The notes: generated by a model from the sequence alone, not told the origin. A stretch of 6,725 nt of DNA from Bacillota bacterium (GCA_023410025.1 JAEYQM010000034.1:1-6725); one strand, 5' to 3'; positions 1 to 6,421 are shown, counted from the first letter of the stretch. Translations and numbers: made by a program.

Positions 1-2
1 AA

Positions 3-76
3 TGGAGCGGGTAACGAGAATCGAACTCGCATATTCAGCTTGGAAGGCTGACGTTCTGCCGTTGAACTATACCCGC
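3..76 (-). tRNA. tRNA-Gly(TCC)
   Basis: Last tRNA of the minus-strand array, 74 nt with an encoded CCA (3-5) and discriminator U at 6. The acceptor strands GCGGGTA and TACCCGC pair perfectly. The anticodon loop CTTCCAA places anticodon TCC at 42-44, and the T-loop TTCGATT is standard. U34 would let it read all GGN codons, with GGA and GGT frequent in the neighbouring genes. Only one base separates it from tRNA-Pro, so both must be released from one precursor. Only two bases lie beyond it, so neither a terminator nor a further tRNA can be judged. Confidence 0.97.
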
Positions 77-77
77 A

Positions 78-154
78 TGGTCGGGAAAACAGGATTTGAA
101 CCTGCGACATCTTGGTCCCAAACCAAGCGCTCTGCCAAACTGAGCTACTTCCCG
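78..154 (-). tRNA. tRNA-Pro(TGG)
   Basis: 77 nt including encoded CCA (78-80). The acceptor CGGGAAG pairs with TTTCCCG, with a G-U pair at the last position. The loop TTTGGGA gives anticodon TGG at 118-120, with G37 as expected for proline tRNA. The T-arm GCAGG-TTCAAAT-CCTGT is intact. The C1-G72 first pair and A73 discriminator are the usual bacterial tRNA-Pro identity features. It lies one base upstream of tRNA-Gly and 23 AT-rich bases downstream of tRNA-Arg. Confidence 0.97.
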
Positions 155-177
155 AATTAATAAGTATTTAATTAAAA

Positions 178-254
178 TGGTACGCCAGACAGGACTTGAA
201 CCCACAGCCTTTTGGTCCGTAGCCAAACGCTCTATCCAATTGAGCTACTGGCGC
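178..254 (-). tRNA. tRNA-Arg(ACG)
   Basis: 77 nt with encoded CCA (178-180). The acceptor GCGCCAG pairs with CTGGCGT, with a terminal G-U pair. The loop CTACGGA gives anticodon ACG at 218-220. By family knowledge A34 is deaminated to inosine by TadA, so this tRNA would read the CGT, CGC and CGA codons. The T-loop TTCAAGT and the A73 discriminator typical of tRNA-Arg are present. The spacer to tRNA-Asp is 7 nt; the spacer to tRNA-Pro (155-177) is the longest in the array. Confidence 0.97.
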
Positions 255-261
255 ACATAAA

Positions 262-337
262 TGGCGGTCTCGACGGGACTTGAACCCGCGATCTCCAGTG
301 TGACAGACTGGCATGTTAACCACTACACCACGAGACC
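262..337 (-). tRNA. tRNA-Asp(GTC)
   Basis: 76 nt with encoded CCA (262-264) and discriminator G73, an aspartate identity element. The acceptor GGTCTCG pairs with CGAGACC. The anticodon stem CCAGT/ACTGG encloses CTGTCAC, placing anticodon GTC at 302-304. The T-arm is intact. It sits 8 nt downstream of tRNA-Leu and 7 nt upstream of tRNA-Arg, consistent with one polycistronic tRNA transcript. Confidence 0.97.
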
Positions 338-345
338 GTATAAAT

Positions 346-428
346 TGGTGCGGGTGACAGGAATCGAACCTGCACTCCGAGGAACTAGATCCTAAGTCTA
401 GCGCGTCTGCCAGTTCCGCCACACCCGC
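346..428 (-). tRNA. tRNA-Leu(TAG)
   Basis: First tRNA of the transcript, 83 nt including CCA (346-348). The acceptor GCGGGTG pairs with CACCCGC. The anticodon stem CTAGA/TCTAG encloses CTTAGGA, giving anticodon TAG at 392-394. The long variable arm and the TGGCGGAA-type D-arm start mark a class II leucine tRNA. A73 is the usual leucine discriminator. It starts about 38 nt downstream of the predicted transcription start of the array. The leader contains a 6-bp inverted repeat that runs into the first two bases of this tRNA. Confidence 0.97.
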
Positions 429-455
429 ACAATGCTCATGTAAGTAGTTTTGTGC
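427..455 (-). repeat. Inverted repeat in the tRNA leader, overlapping the 5' end of tRNA-Leu
   Basis: GCACAA (455-450, minus strand) can pair with TTGTGC (432-427), leaving a 17-nt loop. The second arm includes the first two bases of mature tRNA-Leu (428 and 427), so this hairpin and the acceptor stem cannot form together. It might influence 5' processing by RNase P, or be chance. The stem is seen in the sequence; a function is only inferred. Confidence 0.3.
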
Positions 456-472
456 TCCCCACACGCTCTAAC

Positions 473-501
473 ATTATACTATAGTAAGCAAAAAAAAGCA
501 A
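473..501 (-). promoter_or_regulatory. Promoter of the tRNA array (minus strand)
   Basis: Read on the minus strand, a perfect -10 box TATAAT lies at 478-473. A -35-like TTGCTT lies at 501-496, with exactly 17 bases between them. The sequence upstream of the -35 (502-540) is almost pure A/T tracts, as expected of an UP element at a stable-RNA promoter. The predicted start is near 466, giving a leader of about 38 nt before tRNA-Leu. The -35 matches consensus only in its TTG, so the call rests mainly on the -10, the spacing and the position. Confidence 0.75.
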
Positions 502-554
502 CAACTTTTTAAAAAAATTTATATTTTTTAATGCTTTTTATTCCCCTTAATATC

Positions 555-583
555 TTTACTCTTTTATACTATTATGTTATAAT
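555..583 (+). promoter_or_regulatory. Promoter of the nuclease-SDR unit (extended -10)
   Basis: -35 box TTTACT at 555-560 (4 of 6 matches to TTGACA), a 17-base spacer, then a perfect TATAAT at 578-583 preceded by TGT (575-577), which makes a TGn extended -10. Transcription should start near 590, leaving a leader of only about 17 nt that holds the Shine-Dalgarno site. A/T tracts lie upstream of the -35. I see no operator-like inverted repeat over the core boxes, so expression may be constitutive. Confidence 0.78.
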
Positions 584-606
584 TGAGTAAATTGGGGTGA
601 TGAATA

Positions 607-3588
607 ATGGTAGTTACAAATCCTAAATATTTACTATATTTTGATATGTACGGTGATATTATATACCAAAATGATGAAATTGTCACTATAAAAAAAATAA
701 TTTCTAACGTAATTAATTCAAGATTTTATATTTATGATATTGAGATTAAGTTTAATGAAGAAATAATTAATTATAATGCTATAAAAGATAAATTAAGTAA
801 TAATGTATTACTTTTAATAACTGAAATTAATGATTTAGTTGTTGAGGATTTAATTGATGAAGTACTTTATATTCTTGGAAAAAGAAAGGTTATTAGACTT
901 AGAACAACAGCTGATTTTAATAAGACTGGTTTATCAGATAAGGAATTAATTGATTTATATGAAGGGTATTTAAGTAAATTTGATTATTTACAATCAATAG
1001 ATTATTCCAAATTTGCTAGTTTATATAATAATTATAAAATTGAAAATATTCCTTCTATTAATGCAGAAGATAAGCTTATCTTTTCTAGTTTATTTTTAGA
1101 TAAATATAAAGATTTAAATGGATTTTCCTTTTTTGATGATTTTTCGGTGATAAATTGTTTATTTAATAATTTTGAATATTTATTAAAGTATTTTTCATTA
1201 ATTGATTTAAATGAACTTGTAATATATTACCAAAAAGAAGCAATTAAATATATACGTCAAATTAGGTTTTATGTTTCTCATAGTGAAGATTATAATGATA
1301 ATATAAAAGAAATCATTTTATATAATCATATTATAAAGAAATTCAATAATAATAAATTTATTTATGATCCCGAAGAAGGACTAAACTTAATTCGTGAAGA
1401 GTTTGATAGAATTAGCGAATCAAGAAGAGAATATTTAATTAATGAAATTAATAAACGATTTAATTTATTTAATGGTGACTATAATATAATTAACTTAAGT
1501 GATGTTGATTCAAAAATATATTCATCATATAAATATATATCTAATTATATTCATAAACACTTTGGAGAGTTAGGTCCATTAATAAAATCTTTTAAGTTAA
1601 TTGATAATTATATTGTTAAGTATAATAGTAAAATGGTAAATGATGATATCGTTTCTAAAGCACTTAATAAAATGAAAGAACATAGAATTATTAAAGATTA
1701 TACTGTTCTTCATGGCAGTTACACAATATATTTATATAATGGAGAACATATTGCTTTCTTACAGGGTAAGTGGTTTGAGTATTACACGGCAAAAATATGT
1801 GAAGAAGCAATCTTAAATTATGAAAAACAGGGATATTATCCTGACTATGGAATATATCAAAATCTAGTTATTAAGATTGATGGGGTAAAACGTGAACTAG
1901 ATATTGTGATTTACTTAAATGATAATATATTTTATATTGAAAATAAAATTGATGGTAAAAGAACATTAAAATATGATATTGAGAAGTATAATGACAATAT
2001 AAAACATATGAATGTGTCTAAGAATAATTGTTATTTAGTTTCTTTAGAAAGTGAAGATACATTATTTGATTCTATTCGAGTATGTTCAGTTAGTGTTTTT
2101 CTATCAAAATTTAAAAAAGATTGTTTAAAAATATTAGAAGAACATAAATCTTTGTTAGTTCAAAAACTTAAAGAAGAAGAAATAAGATTTAAAAAAGAAA
2201 ACGAAATTAATTCATTAATTAATAAAAATATAAATTCATTATACTTAGAAAACAAAGTTGAATCAGAAAAAGAAAAATTACGTTTCCTAAAGGTTATTGA
2301 TAAATATGAAAATGAAGTTAAAAAAATTGAGTTTAGTGATTTTAATTCATTTTTTGAAATAATTGCTAAATGTGATATAAAAGATGAGATCAAAAAACAA
2401 AAAGTTAGTATTTTTATTGAAAATTATCAAAATGAGTTTTTAAATTATATTGAAAATAATAATATTGATAAGATATTAAAAATGATTGAAGAAATTCTAG
2501 AAATAGATGATCCTGTTTTTAATGAAATGGCAGTCCCATTAATTATTTTTACAAACAATTATGATGCACTTGAGTATTTAGATCCGCAAATAGTATTAAC
2601 TCTATTTTGTTCATACGGAATATATAAACCTGCATTTGCATACTTAACAGATATATTAATATTTAATAGTATGATGCCGATTAATAAACCCTATCTTTAT
2701 GCTTATATTTCTAGATTGAAAAGCATTGATTATAGTTGTGTTGAGGAATTTCAATCATTAATAATTTCAAATATTTTTAGATTTAACGAATTTATTCGAA
2801 ATAATAAAACACAATCCTATATTAACCAAGTCTTACTTCAAAATAGCGAATTTGAATTTACATGTGCTTTAATATATATATTTATGAACAAAGTTTTTGG
2901 TAAAGTTTATATAGATGGTATTAAGTTTGAGAATATACCAAGATTAATCGATAAACTTACCCTTAATAATCAATATTATATAGATGCAGTTAGAAATGAA
3001 TTACAGGATATTGTAGAGGGTTTAGATATTTATCAGGATTATTTTTCTAGTAGGAAGGTAGAATCTAGTGCCGCTAATTATTTGTTTTTAAACCGAAAGA
3101 AATTAATTGGTTGTAATCTATTTTTTGATGTTGACCCAAATACATTAACATTTAAAATTAAAAGAAGTGAACAATCATTGAAACTTTTAAGATTACTTAA
3201 AGAAGAATCAATTATTGCAAATTATAAAGAAGTTAAAAAGGCTGATGTATATATTGCGATTTTTGTTAGCAATGAGCATTATTTGTGGTATAGTAATGGT
3301 AATTATATTGGTCAATATTTATCAACTAGATTTGATGTTAATAAATATAGTCAAAATTTTTATGTAAGAATTAATAATACATTATATACAGTAATGTTTA
3401 TTAAAGTAATGGATAATAATGTTGTTGCGTGTTTAATGGATATAAGTAATTTGAAATGTGCAATTTTTAGGGAAAATAAAGAAACAACTAATGATAAAAT
3501 AAGAAATTTAAGTGATAATGACTTTAAATATTCAATAGATGAAATAGTAGATATTTGTAATAAGTTAATTGGAGGACAAGATGAATAA
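607..3588 (+). CDS. Putative Card1/Can2-like (DUF1887-type) PD-(D/E)XK nuclease with large C-terminal extension
   Basis: A 993-residue soluble protein with no signal peptide or membrane segment. The ATG at 607 is chosen because GGGGTGA lies 6 nt upstream. Residues 40-120 resemble the second half of a CARF domain, but the usual ligand loop (D-L-T-G-G type) reads LLITEIND (69-76). Residues 110-120 (SDKELIDLYEG) resemble the segment following the CARF in DUF1887 proteins. Residues 351-376 look like the small domain before the nuclease. The nuclease core is at about 385-485: GKWFE with E391, then ELD with D432, then E445-N-K447, the E...D...ExK order of PD-(D/E)XK enzymes. Family members cut DNA or RNA when a cyclic oligoadenylate binds the CARF; activation here is uncertain because the loop is degenerate. 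Residues 503-580 are a charged, coiled-coil-like helix, 580-850 look helical, and 855-993 are partly beta; I recognise none of these. Base composition looks more AT-rich than the neighbouring genes. The family call comes from remembered motifs, not an alignment. Confidence 0.65.
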   Translation: MVVTNPKYLLYFDMYGDIIYQNDEIVTIKKIISNVINSRFYIYDIEIKFNEEIINYNAIKDKLSNNVLLLITEINDLVVEDLIDEVLYILGKRKVIRLRTTADFNKTGLSDKELIDLYEGYLSKFDYLQSIDYSKFASLYNNYKIENIPSINAEDKLIFSSLFLDKYKDLNGFSFFDDFSVINCLFNNFEYLLKYFSLIDLNELVIYYQKEAIKYIRQIRFYVSHSEDYNDNIKEIILYNHIIKKFNNNKFIYDPEEGLNLIREEFDRISESRREYLINEINKRFNLFNGDYNIINLSDVDSKIYSSYKYISNYIHKHFGELGPLIKSFKLIDNYIVKYNSKMVNDDIVSKALNKMKEHRIIKDYTVLHGSYTIYLYNGEHIAFLQGKWFEYYTAKICEEAILNYEKQGYYPDYGIYQNLVIKIDGVKRELDIVIYLNDNIFYIENKIDGKRTLKYDIEKYNDNIKHMNVSKNNCYLVSLESEDTLFDSIRVCSVSVFLSKFKKDCLKILEEHKSLLVQKLKEEEIRFKKENEINSLINKNINSLYLENKVESEKEKLRFLKVIDKYENEVKKIEFSDFNSFFEIIAKCDIKDEIKKQKVSIFIENYQNEFLNYIENNNIDKILKMIEEILEIDDPVFNEMAVPLIIFTNNYDALEYLDPQIVLTLFCSYGIYKPAFAYLTDILIFNSMMPINKPYLYAYISRLKSIDYSCVEEFQSLIISNIFRFNEFIRNNKTQSYINQVLLQNSEFEFTCALIYIFMNKVFGKVYIDGIKFENIPRLIDKLTLNNQYYIDAVRNELQDIVEGLDIYQDYFSSRKVESSAANYLFLNRKKLIGCNLFFDVDPNTLTFKIKRSEQSLKLLRLLKEESIIANYKEVKKADVYIAIFVSNEHYLWYSNGNYIGQYLSTRFDVNKYSQNFYVRINNTLYTVMFIKVMDNNVVACLMDISNLKCAIFRENKETTNDKIRNLSDNDFKYSIDEIVDICNKLIGGQDE
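3571..3575 (+). promoter_or_regulatory. Ribosome binding site of the SDR gene inside the upstream gene
   Basis: GGAGG lies 5 nt before the ATG at 3581 and within the last codons of the nuclease gene, which encode its Gly-Gly-Gln-Asp end. It selects ATG 3581 over the in-frame TTG at 3569, which overlaps the GGAGG itself. Ribosomes terminating at 3586-3588 would be placed next to this site, which favours translational coupling. Confidence 0.9.
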
Positions 3589-4372
3589 AGTTGTTGTAAT
3601 AACAGGAGTATCAAGTGGGATAGGATTAACTACAGCTAAATATCTTTATAAAAAAGGGTATAAAGTATATGGATTATCAAGAAATACAATTAATGATGAA
3701 AACATAACTTCATTAAAATGTGATGTAACAAATTTAGAAAACGTAAAAGAGGTATTTGCGTATATTTATAATATTGAAAATAGAATTGATGTTGTTATTA
3801 ATAATGCTGGTATGGGTGTAAGTGGAGCTATTGAGTACTCAACACCTGAAGAATTACGTAAAATTTTCGAATTAAATGTTTTTGCTGTTGTTGGTGTTTG
3901 TCAAGAAGCGATAAAGTACTTAAGAAAATCAAAAGGAACAATTGTAAATATCGGAAGTGTTGCTGGTGAACTGACAATTCCCTTCCAAACATATTATTCA
4001 ATGACAAAAAATAGTGTTTCAGCTTTAAGTGAAGGGTTAAGAATAGAGTTGCGTCCTTTTGGAATTAAAGTTTCAACCGTCTTACCTGGAGATACCAAAA
4101 CCAATTTCACAAAAAATCGTACAAGACCAGTTATTGAAAGTGATGAATTATATAAAGATAGAATTAAAAAATCAATTGAAAGAATGGAAAAGGATGAACA
4201 AAATGGTGTTGATCCAATTGTTGTAAGTAAAACAATCTATAGAGTAATTAAAAAGAAAAATCCACCAGTAAAAGTTGCTGTAGGATTTGGTTACAAAGTA
4301 TTAGTTTTCCTAAAAAGACTATTACCTAACAGATTTATTAATTATATTCTATATTTAATGTATGGAAAATAG
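3581..4372 (+). CDS. Classical short-chain dehydrogenase/reductase (SDR), substrate unknown
   Basis: A 263-residue NAD(P)-dependent oxidoreductase, probably cytoplasmic. The Rossmann motif TGVSSGIG is at residues 8-15, with Arg34 after beta-2 (favouring NADPH), Asp48, NNAG at 74-77 and structural Asn99. The catalytic Ser126 and Tyr139-x3-Lys143 and a PG motif at 169-170 are all present, so the enzyme should be active. The last 30 residues are hydrophobic and basic (LVFLKRLLPN, INYILYLM) and might touch the membrane or form the substrate lid. Classical SDRs reduce ketones or oxidise alcohols on lipids, steroids, sugars or acyl carriers; the substrate cannot be read from the sequence. It overlaps the upstream gene by 8 bases and I see no promoter of its own near its start, so it depends on transcription from 555-583. 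A terminator follows immediately. Confidence 0.93.
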   Translation: MNKVVVITGVSSGIGLTTAKYLYKKGYKVYGLSRNTINDENITSLKCDVTNLENVKEVFAYIYNIENRIDVVINNAGMGVSGAIEYSTPEELRKIFELNVFAVVGVCQEAIKYLRKSKGTIVNIGSVAGELTIPFQTYYSMTKNSVSALSEGLRIELRPFGIKVSTVLPGDTKTNFTKNRTRPVIESDELYKDRIKKSIERMEKDEQNGVDPIVVSKTIYRVIKKKNPPVKVAVGFGYKVLVFLKRLLPNRFINYILYLMYGK

Positions 4373-4390
4373 CAGAAATGCTATTTTTTT
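4366..4390 (+). terminator. Rho-independent terminator after the SDR gene
   Basis: A 9-bp stem AAAATAGCA (4366-4374) and TGCTATTTT (4379-4387) with a GAAA tetraloop, and a T-run to 4390. The SDR stop codon TAG (4370-4372) lies inside the left arm, so a terminating ribosome could mask the hairpin. The stem is weak (two G-C pairs) but the GNRA loop and T-tract support the call. It separates the nuclease-SDR unit from htpG. Confidence 0.85.
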
Positions 4391-4400
4391 ATTAAAAAAT

Positions 4401-4427
4401 CTAGCACTTGCATATTGACAGTGCCAA
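4401..4427 (+). promoter_or_regulatory. CIRCE-like HrcA operator
   Basis: CTAGCACTT, 9 bases, then CAGTGCCAA. The CIRCE consensus is TTAGCACTC-N9-GAGTGCTAA; each half here matches 7 of 9 positions and the 9-base spacing is exact. The core GCACT/AGTGC pair is kept. The spacer and right half contain the htpG -35 box, the right place for a repressor site. By family knowledge HrcA binds CIRCE and releases it on heat shock. The match and position are seen; HrcA binding is inferred, since hrcA is not in the window. Confidence 0.75.
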
Positions 4428-4443
4428 AAAATTAGTGTATAAT
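4415..4443 (+). promoter_or_regulatory. htpG promoter (consensus sigma-A)
   Basis: A perfect -35 TTGACA (4415-4420), a 17-base spacer and a perfect -10 TATAAT (4438-4443). The start should be near 4450. A fully consensus promoter would be strong unless repressed, which fits the CIRCE-like operator lying across its -35. Confidence 0.93.
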
Positions 4444-4467
4444 ATTGTTATCTTAGGAGGTAATATA

Positions 4468-6363
4468 ATGTCAGAAATAAAACAATTTAAAACTGAATCG
4501 AAAAGACTACTTAATTTGATGATTAACTCGATATATACAAATAAGGAAATATTTTTAAGGGAGTTAATCTCAAATGCAAGCGATGCAATTGATAAATATC
4601 ACTATTTATCACTTACTGATAGTGTTTTACCAAAGAAAAATGATTATGAAATCTTTTTAGAAGTAAATAAAGAGAACAGAACTATAAAAATTACTGATAA
4701 TGGTATCGGTATGACATATGATGAATTAAATGATAGTTTAGGAACAATTGCAAAGAGTGGATCATTAGAATTTATTGAAAAGATGAAAGAAAAAGACTCT
4801 AGTATTGATATTATTGGTCAATTTGGGGTAGGATTCTATTCCTCATTTATGGTGGCTGGACTTGTTGAGGTAAGAACAAGATCTTTATATGATACAAAGG
4901 GTTACTTATTTAAATCTGAAGGAACTGATTCTTATGAAGTGAGTGAAATTGAAAAAGAAACTACAGGAACTGAAATTACACTATATTTAAGAGAAAATTC
5001 CGAAGATTTTGAATATGATACATTCCTTGATGAATGGGAAATTAAAAACTTAGTAAAGAAATATTCAGATTATGTACGTTATCCTATTAAAATGGAAGTT
5101 TCAAAGAGTGTTAAAAAAGAAGGAACAGAAGATGAATATGAAGATGTTTTATCAATTGAAACTCTTAATTCAATGACACCTATTTGGAAAAAACCAAAGA
5201 ATGAAATTACAGAAGATGAATTAAATGAATTTTATAAACAAAAATATTATGATTATGAAGATCCATTACTTAATTTATTAATTAAGGTTGAAGGAAATTT
5301 AGAGTACACAGCTTTAATTTATATTCCAAAACGTCCACCATATAATCTATACTCGGAAAAATATGAAAAAGGACTTCAACTATATACTAAGAATGTCTTC
5401 ATAATGGATAAATGTAAAGAACTTGTTCCTGATTATTTAAGATTTATTAAGGGACTTGTTGAATCAAGTGATTTAAGCTTAAATATTAGCCGTGAAATTC
5501 TTCAAAAATCGAAAGAATTATCAGATATAGCTAAGAATGTTGAAAAGAGAATAGTTAAGAAATTAGAAGATTTATTAAAAAATGATTTTGATAAATATCT
5601 AGAATTCTTTAAATCATACGGTATTAATTTAAAATTTGGAATTTACGAAGATTATGGATTAAAGAAAGATTTGCTTCAAGATTTAATTATTTACAACACA
5701 GTTAATAGTGATAAGATGTTAACATTAAAAGAATATGTTGAAGCAATGAAGGAAAATCAAGAGTTTATCTATTATGCATCAGGTAAGACAAAAGAACAAG
5801 TTCTTGCAATGCCACAAATGGATTTAATTAAGAAACAAGGATATGATGTATTAATCTTAAGTGATGATGTTGATGAATTTGTATTAAATATCTTACAAGA
5901 ATATGATAAGAAGAAATTTAAATCAATTAATCAAGGTGATTTAGATCTTCTAGATAAAGAAGAAAAGGAAAAACTTGAAGAATTAAAAGAACTTAAGAAG
6001 CCATTGCTTGAAAAAATTAAAGATTCTCTGAAAGAAGAGGTAAGTGATGTTGTTCTATCAAAGAGATTAACTGATTCTCCTGTATGTTTAGTAAGTGAAG
6101 ATGGAATTTCATTTGAGATGGAAAAAGTAATTGCTAACCTTCCAAATCAAGAAAAACCAAAAGCAACTAAAATCTTAGAAATTAATCCAAATCATGATAT
6201 TTTTAAAGCATTAGAAAAGATTTATTTAGAAAATCCACTTGAAATTAATACATATGCTCAACTATTATATTCGCAAGCATTGTTAATTGAAGGATTTGAG
6301 TTAAAAGACCCAGTAGATTTTTCTAAGAAAATGTGTGATTTAATTATTAAAATAGCAAAATAA
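4468..6363 (+). CDS. htpG: HtpG, bacterial Hsp90 molecular chaperone
   Basis: A 631-residue ATP-dependent dimeric cytoplasmic chaperone, close in length to E. coli HtpG (624). The GHKL ATPase domain has RELISNASDA (31-40, with catalytic Glu32 and Mg-binding Asn36), DNGIGM (77-82, Asp77 contacts adenine), the lid glycines GQFGVGF (117-123) and GTEI (167-170). The middle domain carries SREILQ (341-346) with Arg342, the gamma-phosphate contact. The C-terminal dimerisation domain includes RLTDSPVCLV (533-542) and EINPNH (571-576). No key residue is missing. ATG 4468 is chosen because AGGAGG (4455-4460) lies 7 nt upstream; an in-frame TTG at 4408 lies inside the operator, upstream of the transcription start, and cannot be used. 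The gene is monocistronic, between terminators at 4366-4390 and 6385-6421, and probably heat-inducible through HrcA. Confidence 0.98.
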   Translation: MSEIKQFKTESKRLLNLMINSIYTNKEIFLRELISNASDAIDKYHYLSLTDSVLPKKNDYEIFLEVNKENRTIKITDNGIGMTYDELNDSLGTIAKSGSLEFIEKMKEKDSSIDIIGQFGVGFYSSFMVAGLVEVRTRSLYDTKGYLFKSEGTDSYEVSEIEKETTGTEITLYLRENSEDFEYDTFLDEWEIKNLVKKYSDYVRYPIKMEVSKSVKKEGTEDEYEDVLSIETLNSMTPIWKKPKNEITEDELNEFYKQKYYDYEDPLLNLLIKVEGNLEYTALIYIPKRPPYNLYSEKYEKGLQLYTKNVFIMDKCKELVPDYLRFIKGLVESSDLSLNISREILQKSKELSDIAKNVEKRIVKKLEDLLKNDFDKYLEFFKSYGINLKFGIYEDYGLKKDLLQDLIIYNTVNSDKMLTLKEYVEAMKENQEFIYYASGKTKEQVLAMPQMDLIKKQGYDVLILSDDVDEFVLNILQEYDKKKFKSINQGDLDLLDKEEKEKLEELKELKKPLLEKIKDSLKEEVSDVVLSKRLTDSPVCLVSEDGISFEMEKVIANLPNQEKPKATKILEINPNHDIFKALEKIYLENPLEINTYAQLLYSQALLIEGFELKDPVDFSKKMCDLIIKIAK

Positions 6364-6384
6364 TTGTTTAATATAATAATTAAC

Positions 6385-6421
6385 AGGTTTGATACTTTAT
6401 AAGTTATCAAACTTTTTTTTT
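6385..6421 (+). terminator. Rho-independent terminator of htpG
   Basis: A hairpin with left arm GTTTGATACTT (6387-6397), loop TAT, and right arm AAGTTATCAAAC (6401-6412): 11 base pairs with one bulged T, extendable by G-U and A-U pairs at the base. A run of nine Ts (6413-6421) follows. It begins 21 bases after the htpG stop codon. Confidence 0.93.

Larger units (their letters stand above)
429..606. other. Divergent intergenic region
   Basis: 178 bases between tRNA-Leu (minus) and the 993-codon gene (plus). It contains the two divergent promoters described separately and A/T homopolymer runs between them (490-540). An 8-bp inverted pair, AAAAAGCA at 493-500 and TGCTTTTT at 532-539, lies between the two -10 boxes; its left arm includes most of the tRNA promoter's -35. 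I see no open frame with a ribosome site and no rho-independent terminator here. Confidence 0.7.

Noticed and set aside
35..464. Two open frames on the minus strand (35-226 and 168-464) with peptides such as 'VAQLDRA' and 'GVAELADAL'
   Set aside because: They run straight through the tRNA genes; such peptides are the well-known false translations of tRNA T-arm and D-arm sequence.
600..626. ATG at 600 in another frame just before the nuclease gene
   Set aside because: It encodes only eight codons before a stop and overlaps the Shine-Dalgarno site; no evidence that it is a leader peptide.
2160..2393. 77-codon open frame on the minus strand
   Set aside because: Antisense to the 993-codon gene, low-complexity serine/phenylalanine/leucine content from reversed Lys/Glu/Asn codons, no ribosome site.
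3569..3580. TTG start four codons upstream of the SDR ATG
   Set aside because: It overlaps the GGAGG ribosome site that correctly serves ATG 3581, and MNKVVVITG is the usual SDR N-terminus.
3360..3614. 84-codon open frame on the minus strand
   Set aside because: Antisense across the nuclease-SDR junction, no ribosome site, composition of a shadow frame.
4408..4467. TTG start 20 codons upstream of the htpG ATG
   Set aside because: It lies within the operator and upstream of the predicted transcription start; ATG 4468 has a full AGGAGG and gives the normal HtpG N-terminus.
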